64,000 nucleotides of DNA from an uncultured Roseburia sp. (lineage in GTDB: Bacteria > Bacillota > Clostridia > Lachnospirales > Lachnospiraceae), in NCBI GenBank assembly GCA_947088675.1, contig CAMUHN010000008.1, positions 1 to 64,000 on the forward strand, in the 5' to 3' direction. Shown piece by piece: positions 43,199 through 53,111 of the stretch. The first letter of the stretch is position 1, and every line of letters begins with the position of its first letter. The notes beneath the pieces are model-generated. The model was not told the DNA's origin and made no database searches. It worked only from the letters and a program-made list of their open reading frames with translations. The position numbers were made by a program, and so were the translations under genes.

Positions 43199-45643
43199 TT
43201 ATAACCGCCACCAATTAAGGTTTGATAATTTTAAGTCCTCTCTGTTATAGACGCCCTTGACATCAATCAGGACTTTTTTACTTGAAAAACCTCCAAACAA
43301 CTCCTGCAATGCCTGCAATCCATTCTTTCTGAACTGACGATGTGCAACGGCTGCCACGATACAGTCTGCATGATGTATATCCGTTATTTTTGATAAATGA
43401 ACGCCATACTCCTGATATGCTTCTGCATCATCCGCCCACGGATCCACAATATCCGGCTCAATTCCATATTCATTGAGTTTCCTGACAATATCAATCACTT
43501 TGCTGTTTCTTATATCAGGACAATCTTCTTTAAAAGTCAGCCCTAATATGACGATCTTTGATTTCCTTGGAGCCTGTCCCGCTTCCACCATCTTTTTTAC
43601 AACAGTTTCCGCAATATAGGCCCCCATCCCATCATTTACAATACGGCCGTTTAGAATAATCTGGCTGTGATATCCAAGTTTCTCGGCTTCATAGGTAAAA
43701 TAATAGGGATCTACTCCGATACAGTGCCCTCCTACTAATCCCGGCCTGAATCCGAGAGCATTCCACTTTGTATTCATTCCGTCAACAACCTCGTTTGTGT
43801 CAATACCCATGCGGTCAAACACCATGGCAAGTTCATTCATAAATGCTATATTGATATCTCTCTGGCTGTTTTCCACAACTTTGATCGCCTCAGCGGTTTT
43901 TATGTTTGAAACCGGATATGTCCCCGCCTCAATCACCAGATCATACACTTTTTTTATAACCCCGCATGTATCCTGATCCATACCTGATACTATTTTTTTG
44001 ATGTTCTCAAGCCTGTGGTTTTTGTCACCCGGATTTATCCGTTCCGGTGAATATCCAACCTTAAAATCCGCACCGCACTTCAAACCGGATTCCTCTTCCA
44101 GAATTGGCACACAGATATCTTCTGTTACGCCTGGGTAAACGGTGGATTCATACACGACGATGGATCCTTTGGTAAGATTCCTCCCCAAAATCCTGCTGGC
44201 GCTTTCTACCGGCGATAAATCAGGCGTATGATCCGCATTGACCGGGGTCGGTACCGCAACAATATGAAATTTTGCTTCTCTCAGCCGCGTTTCATCTGAA
44301 GTAAAATCAACGGTACAATTTATTATCGTTTCATTCCCCACTTCATTTGTCGGATCTACGCCGCTTTTGTACAGACGTATCTTTTTTTCATTCAAATCAA
44401 AACCAATGACATCCGCTTTTTTGGAAAAAGCAACCGCAATCGGCATTCCAACATATCCCAATCCAATCAGCGATATTTTTTCCTTGCGCGCTATAATTTT
44501 TTCGTACATGGACATTTTATTATTTTCATGTTCCGCTAAACACTCTTTATATAACCGAAGATACTTCTTTGCTGTAAGATCGTTCTGCTCTTTCATTTTC
44601 TCATCAAGCCATCCGCCATTAAAATGATGAATGGAATATGTATTTTCTGTAACATGCAGCAATCCCGACATATAATCATAAGGATGAAAATAATCATAGG
44701 CATATATATTCATTCCGTCTACCGTCTGCGTAGTTCCATCCGTTCTGTAACCTCTCTCAAGAATCAGTTTCGTATCATAAAAACCGCAGGTGCTCCTGTT
44801 CTGGTTTCCATTTTCATCCACAAAAAAAATATTTTCCCTCGCATCAAGAAAACTTTTCATCATCGGATGCCCTTTCACTGCCCCGCTGCATCCGCCAAAA
44901 TTCAGAACCTGCCATTTTTCAACCCCGCAAAATACTTCCTGGTAACGCATGGCATCAAGGCTCTTTATCAGTTCTACATCCGTATCCATGTAAAATCCGC
45001 CGTGCGAGTATAAGATATCCAATCTGGCATAATCAGGAACAAAACCATACGCGCCTCTCTCATATGCCTGCCTCATATACGGGTGTTTCCATATATCATA
45101 ATTGCTTTCATTCCATTCAATTATTTCATAGTCAGGGCAATACTTTTTCCAACTATCCATACATTTTTTAAGATTATCCGGTATTTCTTTTTTCCCTATC
45201 CACATATAATGAATCTTTTTGGGGATCAATGCTTCGTCTTTTTTGACCGCCATGCCGCCAGACCTGCCGGAACACATATTATGAATACACATCATCGGCA
45301 TAATATAGATATCCAGTTTTTCGATCACAGCCATATGCTCCATCTGAATTTTGACTTCATCAAAACGGCTGATATTGATCAGAACTACCCTGTTTTTATT
45401 ACAGCCTTTCAGATACTCCGGCTCTTTTATTTCATATTTCCTGCCGTCTATTTCAATAACTTCGCCGCATTTATTATGGTCGTTATCCAAATAGCACTCT
45501 AAATATGACAAAACGCCATATCTCCTGAGTATCTCGGGTGTAGTTATCTGTCCTATGACGCCGGCGCCGAACATTATAATTTTCTTATTATGTTTTATAA
45601 TCTCATCTGCCATCCGGCGAAAAGAACAACATTTTATGCTCAT
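43199..45643 (-). CDS. Fusion: Rossmann module, GT32 glycosyltransferase, and UDP-GlcNAc-type 6-dehydrogenase
   Basis: An 814-residue three-part protein. Residues 1-125 form the small Rossmann-like module (KKIIMFGAGVIGQITTPEI). Residues about 138-370 are a GT32 transferase (IPKKIHYMWIGKKEIPDN; FVPDYARLDILYSHGGFY; DxD at Asp220/Asp222). Residues about 378-814 are a nucleotide-sugar dehydrogenase with ISLIGLGYVGMPIAVAFSK and the catalytic Cys641 in GLVGGHCIGVDPYY, closest to the WbpA/WbpO/TviB type. One frame runs through all three without breaks. It would oxidise UDP-GlcNAc or a relative to the uronic acid and carry a transferase on the same chain. Confidence 0.88.
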   Translation of the reverse strand: MSIKCCSFRRMADEIIKHNKKIIMFGAGVIGQITTPEILRRYGVLSYLECYLDNDHNKCGEVIEIDGRKYEIKEPEYLKGCNKNRVVLINISRFDEVKIQMEHMAVIEKLDIYIMPMMCIHNMCSGRSGGMAVKKDEALIPKKIHYMWIGKKEIPDNLKKCMDSWKKYCPDYEIIEWNESNYDIWKHPYMRQAYERGAYGFVPDYARLDILYSHGGFYMDTDVELIKSLDAMRYQEVFCGVEKWQVLNFGGCSGAVKGHPMMKSFLDARENIFFVDENGNQNRSTCGFYDTKLILERGYRTDGTTQTVDGMNIYAYDYFHPYDYMSGLLHVTENTYSIHHFNGGWLDEKMKEQNDLTAKKYLRLYKECLAEHENNKMSMYEKIIARKEKISLIGLGYVGMPIAVAFSKKADVIGFDLNEKKIRLYKSGVDPTNEVGNETIINCTVDFTSDETRLREAKFHIVAVPTPVNADHTPDLSPVESASRILGRNLTKGSIVVYESTVYPGVTEDICVPILEEESGLKCGADFKVGYSPERINPGDKNHRLENIKKIVSGMDQDTCGVIKKVYDLVIEAGTYPVSNIKTAEAIKVVENSQRDINIAFMNELAMVFDRMGIDTNEVVDGMNTKWNALGFRPGLVGGHCIGVDPYYFTYEAEKLGYHSQIILNGRIVNDGMGAYIAETVVKKMVEAGQAPRKSKIVILGLTFKEDCPDIRNSKVIDIVRKLNEYGIEPDIVDPWADDAEAYQEYGVHLSKITDIHHADCIVAAVAHRQFRKNGLQALQELFGGFSSKKVLIDVKGVYNREDLKLSNLNWWRL

Positions 45644-45669
45644 ATCGTCACCACCGTAAAAATTTAGTT

Positions 45670-46827
45670 TTATGTCATGCTGCTATTCGTAAAAAATAAT
45701 ATTTTCTTTCTGATCCCTTTTTTGATAAAAGTATCTTTCATTCTTCTGCATACATTAGAATCAAGAATTGATATATAGATATAATCATATTCATTTTGTC
45801 TTTTGATCAATTCCGCAGTCGGCCTGACTTCCATCCCGCTCTTACAACAGGCCTCATAATTTTTGTCTGCCCATAATAAGATCTGATCCGAATACTCACG
45901 ATACAGCGCCTGTCCAAATCCACCGGCTCCATACAATGCGATTCTATTTGCAGGATTTGAAAAAAACGCATTTATGGTCTCAATACTCCCCGGATTTTTC
46001 AGCAGCTTCAAAAAGATGATATAATCATCCAGCTGCCGTTTCATAAGATCGTAAAAGTTTTCCTCCAGAAACGACATTTTCAAATCACATTCCAGCGCAT
46101 CAATGGCAGAAATACTGATTTCTTTATGCATCATGGAATCGTCGCGCTTACAGTAATGATATGGATAAATATCCACAATCTGAAGCGTCCTGGCCTGTAC
46201 CATTAATTGAAATGTGACGTCTGCATCCTCGCCAATCGTAACCTGATTTGACACACGCAGTTTACTCCCGTTTAAAAAACGGCGGTTTATCAGTTTGCAG
46301 ACAAGATTAGGCAGAATGCCGAAATCAAAGAAAGGCTGATAACTCAACATTAACGGAAATATTTCTTTTTCCAGTGAATGTCTGTTATAATAATTCGCCG
46401 GAAAATGATTTTTCTTTTTTCCCGTATGATCGGCGTATTCTTCCACTAAACCAAAAGCTGCTATGTCCGGGCAGTTATCGCCTATAGCATCCAGCAATCT
46501 GGTGTACATATCGTTTTCGATATAATCATCCGCATCCACAAAAGAAATATAATCCCCCTGCGCCATACGGATTCCGATTCTTCGGGCGCACACCAAACCT
46601 TTGTTTTCCTGCCGGACCAGAACGATTCTGTCATCTTTTTCTGCATATTTTTTACATATGGAATAACTGCCGTCTTCTGATCCGTCATCAATCAGAATGA
46701 TCTCCATATTGAAATAATCCTGTGAAACAATACTGTCCAGGCAGTCTGCCAGATATAACTCCGCATTATATACTGGTACAATCACACTTATCTTCCTGCT
46801 GAAATTATCCGCTCTGTATTTGCTCAT
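45670..46827 (-). CDS. GT2 glycosyltransferase with C-terminal Rossmann module (A)
   Basis: Residues 10-240 are a GT-A family 2 transferase: ISVIVPVYNAELYLADCLDS, ILIDDGSEDGS and YISFVDADDYIE with the DAD metal-binding motif. The C-terminal 95 residues are the recurrent module with IALYGAGGFGQALYRE and an IYISILD strand. No transmembrane segment is seen, so it acts on the cytoplasmic face. It is paralogous to the next gene upstream (46868-48043), suggesting two successive sugar transfers. The donor is unknown. GGAG lies before the ATG. Confidence 0.88.
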   Translation of the reverse strand: MSKYRADNFSRKISVIVPVYNAELYLADCLDSIVSQDYFNMEIILIDDGSEDGSYSICKKYAEKDDRIVLVRQENKGLVCARRIGIRMAQGDYISFVDADDYIENDMYTRLLDAIGDNCPDIAAFGLVEEYADHTGKKKNHFPANYYNRHSLEKEIFPLMLSYQPFFDFGILPNLVCKLINRRFLNGSKLRVSNQVTIGEDADVTFQLMVQARTLQIVDIYPYHYCKRDDSMMHKEISISAIDALECDLKMSFLEENFYDLMKRQLDDYIIFLKLLKNPGSIETINAFFSNPANRIALYGAGGFGQALYREYSDQILLWADKNYEACCKSGMEVRPTAELIKRQNEYDYIYISILDSNVCRRMKDTFIKKGIRKKILFFTNSSMT

Positions 46828-46867
46828 ACTTTCTCCAAAATCAAACTCCGTTTCACGCTTCGCTTAT

Positions 46868-48043
46868 TTATCTCGTATTTTTCATTACAGACGACAGAAC
46901 AGGCCTGCTCCATATAAGTCTGTTTTCCCCAATCCCCATCGCCGCTAATTCTTCCTTAATATGAGCTGCCTGACGTTCAGATAAAACAGCGATCACTATG
47001 TAATCAAATTCCCGGGTCAGAATATGATTCACCGTCTCTATTTCACAGTATTCGCTTTCCATGTTCTGCGCATTCTGATCGATCCATGCCACCAGATTTA
47101 TACTCATATAGAGTCTGATTTGGCTGTAATAGTCTCTTCCAACCGCACCTGCTCCGTAAAGTATCACTCTCTTATTACGCAGTGCTTCCACTAACGGAAA
47201 ATGAAAGACCCGAACCGCTTCCGGATATATTTTTTTCAGATCATCCAGGATCCCGGTCAGCCAATAAGTATCGATCGCCTCCCAAAGCTCATCGTATTGT
47301 CCTGATTTAAGCGCTAATTCTTCCAGACAATTACGCAGGCTGTTTTGCCTTAACAGCATCTGACGATTCACCAGATTCATAATGGAATCGTTTCTTATTG
47401 TATAGTGATAATATGCCTCCTCAAGTATCACAACTTTTTTGCAAAGATATAACGTGCTGCACAGTGAAATTAAATCTTCTCCATAAGATTGTGCATCCGG
47501 CACAGTTTCATAGGATCTTTTGATCAGATCCGCTTTAAAAAGTTTAAAACAAAGGCAGGGCGACATAATCTGTCCCTTTTTTAAATCAAATATCAATTCA
47601 ATAATGCCGGACGTCCTGTCCGCATCGTGAAAGTCGATTACTGCATGATCTCCTGTACCCCTGACCTGCGTTTCATCATTTCTGAAATATCCGGCATGTA
47701 CCATGTCTGCATCTGCATTACGAATAGCATAAAACAGTTTTTCATACATGTCCTCTTCAATATAATCATCGCCGTCCACAAATCCGACATACTCTCCTTT
47801 AGCAATATGCAGTCCGGCTTTTCTCGCACTTACAAGTCCTTTGTTTTCCTGATGAATCACAACGATTCGTCCATCCTTTTCCTGACAGGCGTCGCATATT
47901 TCTCCTGAACGATCCACAGAACCGTCGTCAACTAAAATTATCTGCAGGTTTTTATAAGTCTGAGATATAATCGAATCAATACACTTCGTTAAGTACCTTT
48001 CCACATTATAGATCGGTACGATAATACTGATCAGCTTTGTCAT
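46868..48043 (-). CDS. GT2 glycosyltransferase with C-terminal Rossmann module (B)
   Basis: A 391-residue paralogue of the downstream GT2. The transferase part has ISIIVPIYNVERYLTKCID, ILVDDGSVDRSGE and YVGFVDGDDYIEEDM (DGD/D metal site). The C-terminal module contains RVILYGAGAVGRDYYSQ and YIVIAVLSE. I use the ATG at 48041-48043 because GGAGG lies 6 nt upstream; the ATG at 48067 lacks a site. It directly follows the SGNH-radical SAM gene. Confidence 0.88.
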   Translation of the reverse strand: MTKLISIIVPIYNVERYLTKCIDSIISQTYKNLQIILVDDGSVDRSGEICDACQEKDGRIVVIHQENKGLVSARKAGLHIAKGEYVGFVDGDDYIEEDMYEKLFYAIRNADADMVHAGYFRNDETQVRGTGDHAVIDFHDADRTSGIIELIFDLKKGQIMSPCLCFKLFKADLIKRSYETVPDAQSYGEDLISLCSTLYLCKKVVILEEAYYHYTIRNDSIMNLVNRQMLLRQNSLRNCLEELALKSGQYDELWEAIDTYWLTGILDDLKKIYPEAVRVFHFPLVEALRNKRVILYGAGAVGRDYYSQIRLYMSINLVAWIDQNAQNMESEYCEIETVNHILTREFDYIVIAVLSERQAAHIKEELAAMGIGENRLIWSRPVLSSVMKNTR

Positions 48044-48069
48044 TTTGTCCTCCCTCAAATTGGACATAA

Positions 48070-50061
48070 TTACAATTTAATATTCAAATATCTCCTCATA
48101 TTTTCTTTGATCCAATGCGAACCGTCTTCTTTTTTTCTGTCTCTGATTGTCATATAGGTAGGTACATCCGAAACCGGCAGCACGCCTAAGGCCGCATACA
48201 CATGACAGTTAAAACAATAATTCATTGGACAGTAATCGCCGACTTTAGCAATGTTTAAATTTTCAATACCGTCAAAATATGCATTGCCTATACTTTCCGG
48301 AAATATGCACCTGCTCAGTCTGCCTGTATACAGATCCATAAATAAACTCTTTTCTCCGGCCTGACAGTTTTTTCCTTTTCTCATATACAGGTCCATTCTC
48401 ATATCAAACATGACAGATTCAAATACTTTCCATGTATGATAAAACTGCGTATAGGTCTGCTTTGTTAAAAGTTTTGCACCGTCCTTTTCATCGCGTCCTA
48501 TTGTCAGATGCGGGTATGCGCCGAAATTATGCAAAGAAAAATCCAAAATCTCCTGAATATATGGAATTAATTCATCGTGAGGCATTACCTCGATTGTATA
48601 GGACGCCAAAGACGCTTCAATCAGCCTGACCGTCTCAACAAATATCGGCAGCATTTTTTTCTCTAAAAGCTGTAAATAGTGAAACGACAGTTTAAAAATA
48701 ATATTTCCCGCATAGTCCCCTGCCGCGTCTAAAAGACGTTCAATTTTATCTTTTGGTATGCCGTTTGTAACAATATGTAAATAATGTCCCTCCTTTAACA
48801 ATTCCAGACATACTTCTTCAAAATGATCCGCAAAAAGAGTCTCCCCGGCTCCGGTCAGACCAATCAGGCAGCTGCCGCCCAGAACCTCTCGTCGCAGCCT
48901 CCACCTTATAAATTTTGCCGAATGCGGATTCTTCCTGTTGATATTAATATACCTTCGATAAGGGATCAACTGAAGATAACAATACATGCAATCCAGATTG
49001 CATATATTTTCAGGTATCGAAATGCCGATATATTTCTTCATTTCAGATTTGGATCCGGGCCAAACGTCTTTGAAGACCGGCTTTACCTTCTCAAATACTT
49101 TCTTTTCGTAAACAGGCCATATCCTTTCCATGATTTCAGAACAGGTACAGCAATTGATCTCATTGCAAAAGCAATAGTCCTGGATCTCCAATATCGCAGA
49201 TGTATTGTCAACTGTAATAACGACCAATTCCGCTTCTGCCGGAATGTCTCCCGCAGCAATACAGGGATAACCATGAATTTTACTTCCCTGCAGCCGCCTG
49301 TCACGATCAATAACAGCAAGAATATCGCAGCATTCCTTTAAGATATCCTTATATTCAGAAAAAATATTTCCGGCTCCCCAGGCCGCGATCTGGATTCGTC
49401 TGTTATCTGCAATTGCAGCCAGCAGACGCTCCTTTTTTATCTCTCTCTTCTGTTTCAATCTGCCGTATTCTTCTATATCACGATGAAGCAATGACTTTAT
49501 CTCATTGGATATGTGCACAGCCAATTGCTGATTTACCGTATTGGTAAAATGTGTCGCATCTATATAGTTTTCTTTTTCTGTTCCGTTGACCAAAGAATAC
49601 AGATCGTCCACGAAATCCACCTGTTCTCTCAACACTTTGTCTGCAGCTCTGTTGTATTTTTTTATTTCCTCGTTTGTTCTGTAGAAATCGTCTTTGTAAC
49701 GCTCTTCCAGCACCGGAGTGGTGAGAGCGAAACAGATCTTTGCTCTCGGAAATAGTTTTCTGAGTCTTTTTACGGTTCTGTTCAAATACGTTTGATATGT
49801 TTCCACATCAGTATTGGGGCCTTCCCCAAATATGTTTACGACGTCCCATAACCCGGCATTCCAGTAGATCAGCCCAACGTCATCCAGATCATCAATTAAA
49901 TCTCTGCTCCATTCATAAATCATTCGATATAGATCTGCCGCATTTTTCCCCTGTTCTTTCGGATAGACTACAGATAGGGAATCTTTCAATATGCTCCTTA
50001 CTTTCTGCCGATATCCCAAACTAATCGAATCCCCAAGAAGTAAAACTGTTTTTCTTGTCAT
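48070..50061 (-). CDS. Fusion: SGNH hydrolase, Rossmann module and radical SAM domain
   Basis: A 663-residue three-part protein. Residues 1-195 are an SGNH/GDSL hydrolase with LLLGDSISLGY (Ser12) and DATH (Asp168/His171), so esterase or acyltransferase activity is possible. Residues about 218-305 are the Rossmann-like module with IQIAAWGAGNIFSEY. Residues about 340-663 are a radical SAM enzyme with CxxxCxxC at Cys354, Cys358 and Cys361 (CNLDCMYC), plus Cys-rich auxiliary segments (MNYCFNCHVYA). The combination could deacylate and then radically modify a sugar or lipid-linked glycan; this is inference. Its ATG overlaps the upstream TGA. Confidence 0.85.
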   Translation of the reverse strand: MTRKTVLLLGDSISLGYRQKVRSILKDSLSVVYPKEQGKNAADLYRMIYEWSRDLIDDLDDVGLIYWNAGLWDVVNIFGEGPNTDVETYQTYLNRTVKRLRKLFPRAKICFALTTPVLEERYKDDFYRTNEEIKKYNRAADKVLREQVDFVDDLYSLVNGTEKENYIDATHFTNTVNQQLAVHISNEIKSLLHRDIEEYGRLKQKREIKKERLLAAIADNRRIQIAAWGAGNIFSEYKDILKECCDILAVIDRDRRLQGSKIHGYPCIAAGDIPAEAELVVITVDNTSAILEIQDYCFCNEINCCTCSEIMERIWPVYEKKVFEKVKPVFKDVWPGSKSEMKKYIGISIPENICNLDCMYCYLQLIPYRRYININRKNPHSAKFIRWRLRREVLGGSCLIGLTGAGETLFADHFEEVCLELLKEGHYLHIVTNGIPKDKIERLLDAAGDYAGNIIFKLSFHYLQLLEKKMLPIFVETVRLIEASLASYTIEVMPHDELIPYIQEILDFSLHNFGAYPHLTIGRDEKDGAKLLTKQTYTQFYHTWKVFESVMFDMRMDLYMRKGKNCQAGEKSLFMDLYTGRLSRCIFPESIGNAYFDGIENLNIAKVGDYCPMNYCFNCHVYAALGVLPVSDVPTYMTIRDRKKEDGSHWIKENMRRYLNIKL

Positions 50062-51449
50062 CTTTTCACCTGCCGTATCATTTCATTTATCAGTTCCGCC
50101 ATTTTTTCAAATTCTTCTGCAGAAAAAACAAAATTTCCCGCCTCTTTTTTATTCTGAATCGTCTGATGAATCAGCTCTTTTATCTCAATCCCATCAATGT
50201 CATCACAATAACTGACCATTCTTTTATCCGGCAGCCATTCGATTACACCTTTTACTTTTTTTGTCCTGTTGTCCAATGCGATACATGGAACATCTGAAAT
50301 AACAGAAAGGATCATTCCGTGCAAACGGTCAGTAATCACACAGTCAAATTGCTTCATTTTTTTACAAATTTTCTTTATATAATCATAACCGTCTGAAAAT
50401 GGCAGATATCTTTCCGCATTGACAGAGAAACTTTCGTATTGATATTCATCCTGTGCCTGCATTTTTCGAATAAGCTCGTCAGAATCTGCGGCTTTCTCCC
50501 TGTCATTTCTCAAACATAACAAAACGCTTTTTTCATTTCTTTTATGGGACTCCTCCCTGCTGGAAAACAATCTTTTGCATACGCCCGCGTAAAATACCAT
50601 GTCCGGAAAAAAGAATGCCTTACCGCCATATTGGTTAAAAACTTTAAATGATCGATAATCGCGAAACATCACACAGATATTGTTATGTTTCCCCAGCCAG
50701 ATCACTTCTTCTTTACAGACTTCATTCTCCTGCGTTCCGTCTTTAAAGGTCAGAGTATTTGGAAAAAAAATAATTTTATGTCCGGGAAACAACTCGATCA
50801 CACTTCGATAATTTTCTCTGTCTCCCTCCCATAAGTCGCCCAAATATCCTCCGCCGTTAAAAAAAATAATATCATCCGGCTGTATATACCCAATGATCGC
50901 TGCTTTTGCATTGATCCATTCGTTGGTAGTAACTGTAAGTACGTCATAGTCCCAAAAATAATCTCTGAAAAAAGCCAACTCTGCATATGCAATCGCATAA
51001 TCGCCGACATTTCCATGTTCCGGAATCATAAAGATAAATATTCTTTTTTTTGACGTCTTCCAATTACGCTCCAGAAATTTATTGTATTCCCATTTTCCCC
51101 GCATCCCTGTCGTTTTATCACTGCCAAACCATACTAATTTATCCGAGGGTATGCCAACGGACACGAAATACGACATTGCATCTCTGGCATTGGATAAGGT
51201 TTCTAAAGCAATCAGTACATAATCAAAACGGTACGTTACAATCTCCGACGGTTCTATGATGATAAACCCCTCGCATTCTTCTCCAAAACGATTCCTGTCT
51301 GCAATTGCTTCGATCGAAAGCCGCTCTGTATTCATTATTGATTTGATATATGTAATGCCGATCAGTCCCGCTCCGTAAACGATCACACGGGAATTGTATG
51401 GAAGTTTGGTATAATCAATGCTGTAAACATCATGATCCGACTCTCTCAA
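50058..51449 (-). CDS. Polysaccharide pyruvyl transferase family protein with N-terminal Rossmann module
   Basis: The N-terminal 125 residues form the recurrent module (RVIVYGAGLIGITYIKS). The remainder matches PF04230, the pyruvyl transferase fold: IPEHGNVGDYAIAYAELAFF, IIFFNGGGYLGDLWEGD, IIFFPNTLTF, and the ending CVITDRLHGMILSVISD. Members add ketal pyruvate to sugars or act as GT-B transferases. The start is a TTG (51447-51449) within a TTGA overlap with the WbqC gene, behind GAGGAGTGA. Confidence 0.85.
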   Translation of the reverse strand: MRESDHDVYSIDYTKLPYNSRVIVYGAGLIGITYIKSIMNTERLSIEAIADRNRFGEECEGFIIIEPSEIVTYRFDYVLIALETLSNARDAMSYFVSVGIPSDKLVWFGSDKTTGMRGKWEYNKFLERNWKTSKKRIFIFMIPEHGNVGDYAIAYAELAFFRDYFWDYDVLTVTTNEWINAKAAIIGYIQPDDIIFFNGGGYLGDLWEGDRENYRSVIELFPGHKIIFFPNTLTFKDGTQENEVCKEEVIWLGKHNNICVMFRDYRSFKVFNQYGGKAFFFPDMVFYAGVCKRLFSSREESHKRNEKSVLLCLRNDREKAADSDELIRKMQAQDEYQYESFSVNAERYLPFSDGYDYIKKICKKMKQFDCVITDRLHGMILSVISDVPCIALDNRTKKVKGVIEWLPDKRMVSYCDDIDGIEIKELIHQTIQNKKEAGNFVFSAEEFEKMAELINEMIRQVKR

Positions 51450-52153
51450 AATTCACTCCTCTGCTTAATTAAATTTTCCGTTCCCTCAAAACCGCAGCAA
51501 AACAGCGCATCAATTACGGACAGCCCTCCCACAAAATTTTCGGAACATTGCTTATACGGAATCGGGTTATAGTTTTGGTATATAACCTCTATCTTTTGCT
51601 TTTGAAATAAAGCGACATCCTGATATCCGTCTGCACCGCCGCCGCACATATATTGATCGCACATCTCTTTACGTACAATTTCAATTAGCAATTCATTGGA
51701 ATGATTAACGGTATTCAGGTCTGACTGCCTTTCCCAGACACAGGCTATATTTAGTCTTTTTAAAAGGGAAGTAATTGTATGGATATTATATTGCCCTAAT
51801 TCATCTGCATCATAACGAATCAATTCACAAATATAATCAAACACTTCGTCAAAATAATCACTTTTTTTATAATTAAGAGAAAGCGTTTTGATAACTTTAT
51901 CGCGCCAATTCGCTGTATTATCTATTTTTATCTTATCAAAATATTGGACTCCGTCCTCTCTGATCAGCGGGCAATGGATCCATTTCTTCTCTCCCATAAT
52001 ATTGACAGCAACCCTGTTTCCCCAGGTTGACATTGTTTTGCTGCTTTTGGGGTAAGAAACCTGATCCAGAAACACAAATTTATCAGATCTGTGCATTTTA
52101 TCAAAATATCCTAACCACGGGAAAAAGTTGGGCTGATGGATCGCGCAGATCAT
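51446..52153 (-). CDS. WbqC family protein
   Basis: A 235-residue member of the WbqC-like family, found in O-antigen and capsule loci; the biochemical role is unproven. Signatures are MICAIHQPNFFPWLGYFDKM, FLDQVSYPKSSKT and W.HCPL, near the N-terminus, and a C-terminal YQNYNPIPYKQ. The neighbouring genes on both sides overlap it by 4 nt (ATGA/TTGA). Confidence 0.88.
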   Translation of the reverse strand: MICAIHQPNFFPWLGYFDKMHRSDKFVFLDQVSYPKSSKTMSTWGNRVAVNIMGEKKWIHCPLIREDGVQYFDKIKIDNTANWRDKVIKTLSLNYKKSDYFDEVFDYICELIRYDADELGQYNIHTITSLLKRLNIACVWERQSDLNTVNHSNELLIEIVRKEMCDQYMCGGGADGYQDVALFQKQKIEVIYQNYNPIPYKQCSENFVGGLSVIDALFCCGFEGTENLIKQRSEF

Positions 52154-53097
52154 GATTTCACCTCCGGGATAACATAAATATTTACATTTCTCACGGAATA
52201 ATCGGTATATACTTTCTTTGTCAAAATAAAACAGTTATCTTTTACCACCAGATCGTGGCAGTATGGGCCGGAATACAATAGTGTGATCTTTCTTTGATTT
52301 CTCTTCCAGCTCATTTGGAGATTCTTTATCACCTGATAGAAAGTCTCGCCCTCAAATGGATGATACAGAAAAAAATAATTATACGCATCCAGCTCGGTTG
52401 TCAGCATTGCCGCGTCATCATTTATTAACCCCGATTGATCCAATCCCAGAATATCGAAATTTTTATGCACGACAGAGTACAATTGCTTATCGTACTCTAC
52501 GCCGCCATACTTCTTAAAACCATATTTTTCAAAAAGTATTAATGCCCCGCCTTTCCCGCAGCCAAAGTCAAAAACCGCATCTTTGCCGTTAATATGAAAC
52601 TGCTCCATAACATCAGCCAGCGCGTAACCGATTCCCGGAGAATACATAAAACAATCTTCTGCCGGTTTTTCCATTTGTTCCGGCATCTTTCTTTCTGTAA
52701 TGTCAACGTGATAATAACTCTCTAAATATCCAAAATAGGAAATATTTCTTTTTTCATCTCCGGATTTCAGAAACAAATCTTTCGCATAAATATAATGCTC
52801 ATTTTTCTGAAATCCATTTTTTTGCAAAAACTGCTCCACTTCCATACTGTAATCGCCTGTAAGAATGACTGCATGTTTATTTGGGGACAGGTCTGTTAAT
52901 TCACAGGATCTTGTGATCGGTATCCTTGGGTTAACATTCCCATCCTCTACGATATATTCAATATTCTTATTCGATATCTTAAACATATGCTCGATAAAAT
53001 AAGCATTATATTCATATCCCCATAAAATCACCTGTTTTGCGTTTATAAAATCAAATAACAGCGCTTTCGCATTTTCAAATTGTTTCCATATTTCCAT
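52150..53097 (-). CDS. Class I SAM-dependent methyltransferase with N-terminal Rossmann module
   Basis: About 315 residues. The N-terminal part (to about 110) is a divergent copy of the recurrent module (QVILWGYEYNAYFIEHM, ILTGDY). Motif I of the methyltransferase is AVFDFGCGKGGALILFEKYG near residue 180, followed by GGVEYDKQLY (ribose-binding acid). FFLYHPFEGETF is a later strand. The substrate is probably a sugar. I take the ATG at 53095-53097 behind AGAGGTGAT; a GTG at 53115 is within that ribosome site and the upstream stop. Confidence 0.82.
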   Translation of the reverse strand: MEIWKQFENAKALLFDFINAKQVILWGYEYNAYFIEHMFKISNKNIEYIVEDGNVNPRIPITRSCELTDLSPNKHAVILTGDYSMEVEQFLQKNGFQKNEHYIYAKDLFLKSGDEKRNISYFGYLESYYHVDITERKMPEQMEKPAEDCFMYSPGIGYALADVMEQFHINGKDAVFDFGCGKGGALILFEKYGFKKYGGVEYDKQLYSVVHKNFDILGLDQSGLINDDAAMLTTELDAYNYFFLYHPFEGETFYQVIKNLQMSWKRNQRKITLLYSGPYCHDLVVKDNCFILTKKVYTDYSVRNVNIYVIPEVKS

Positions 53098-53111
53098 CAA
53101 AATCACCTCTG

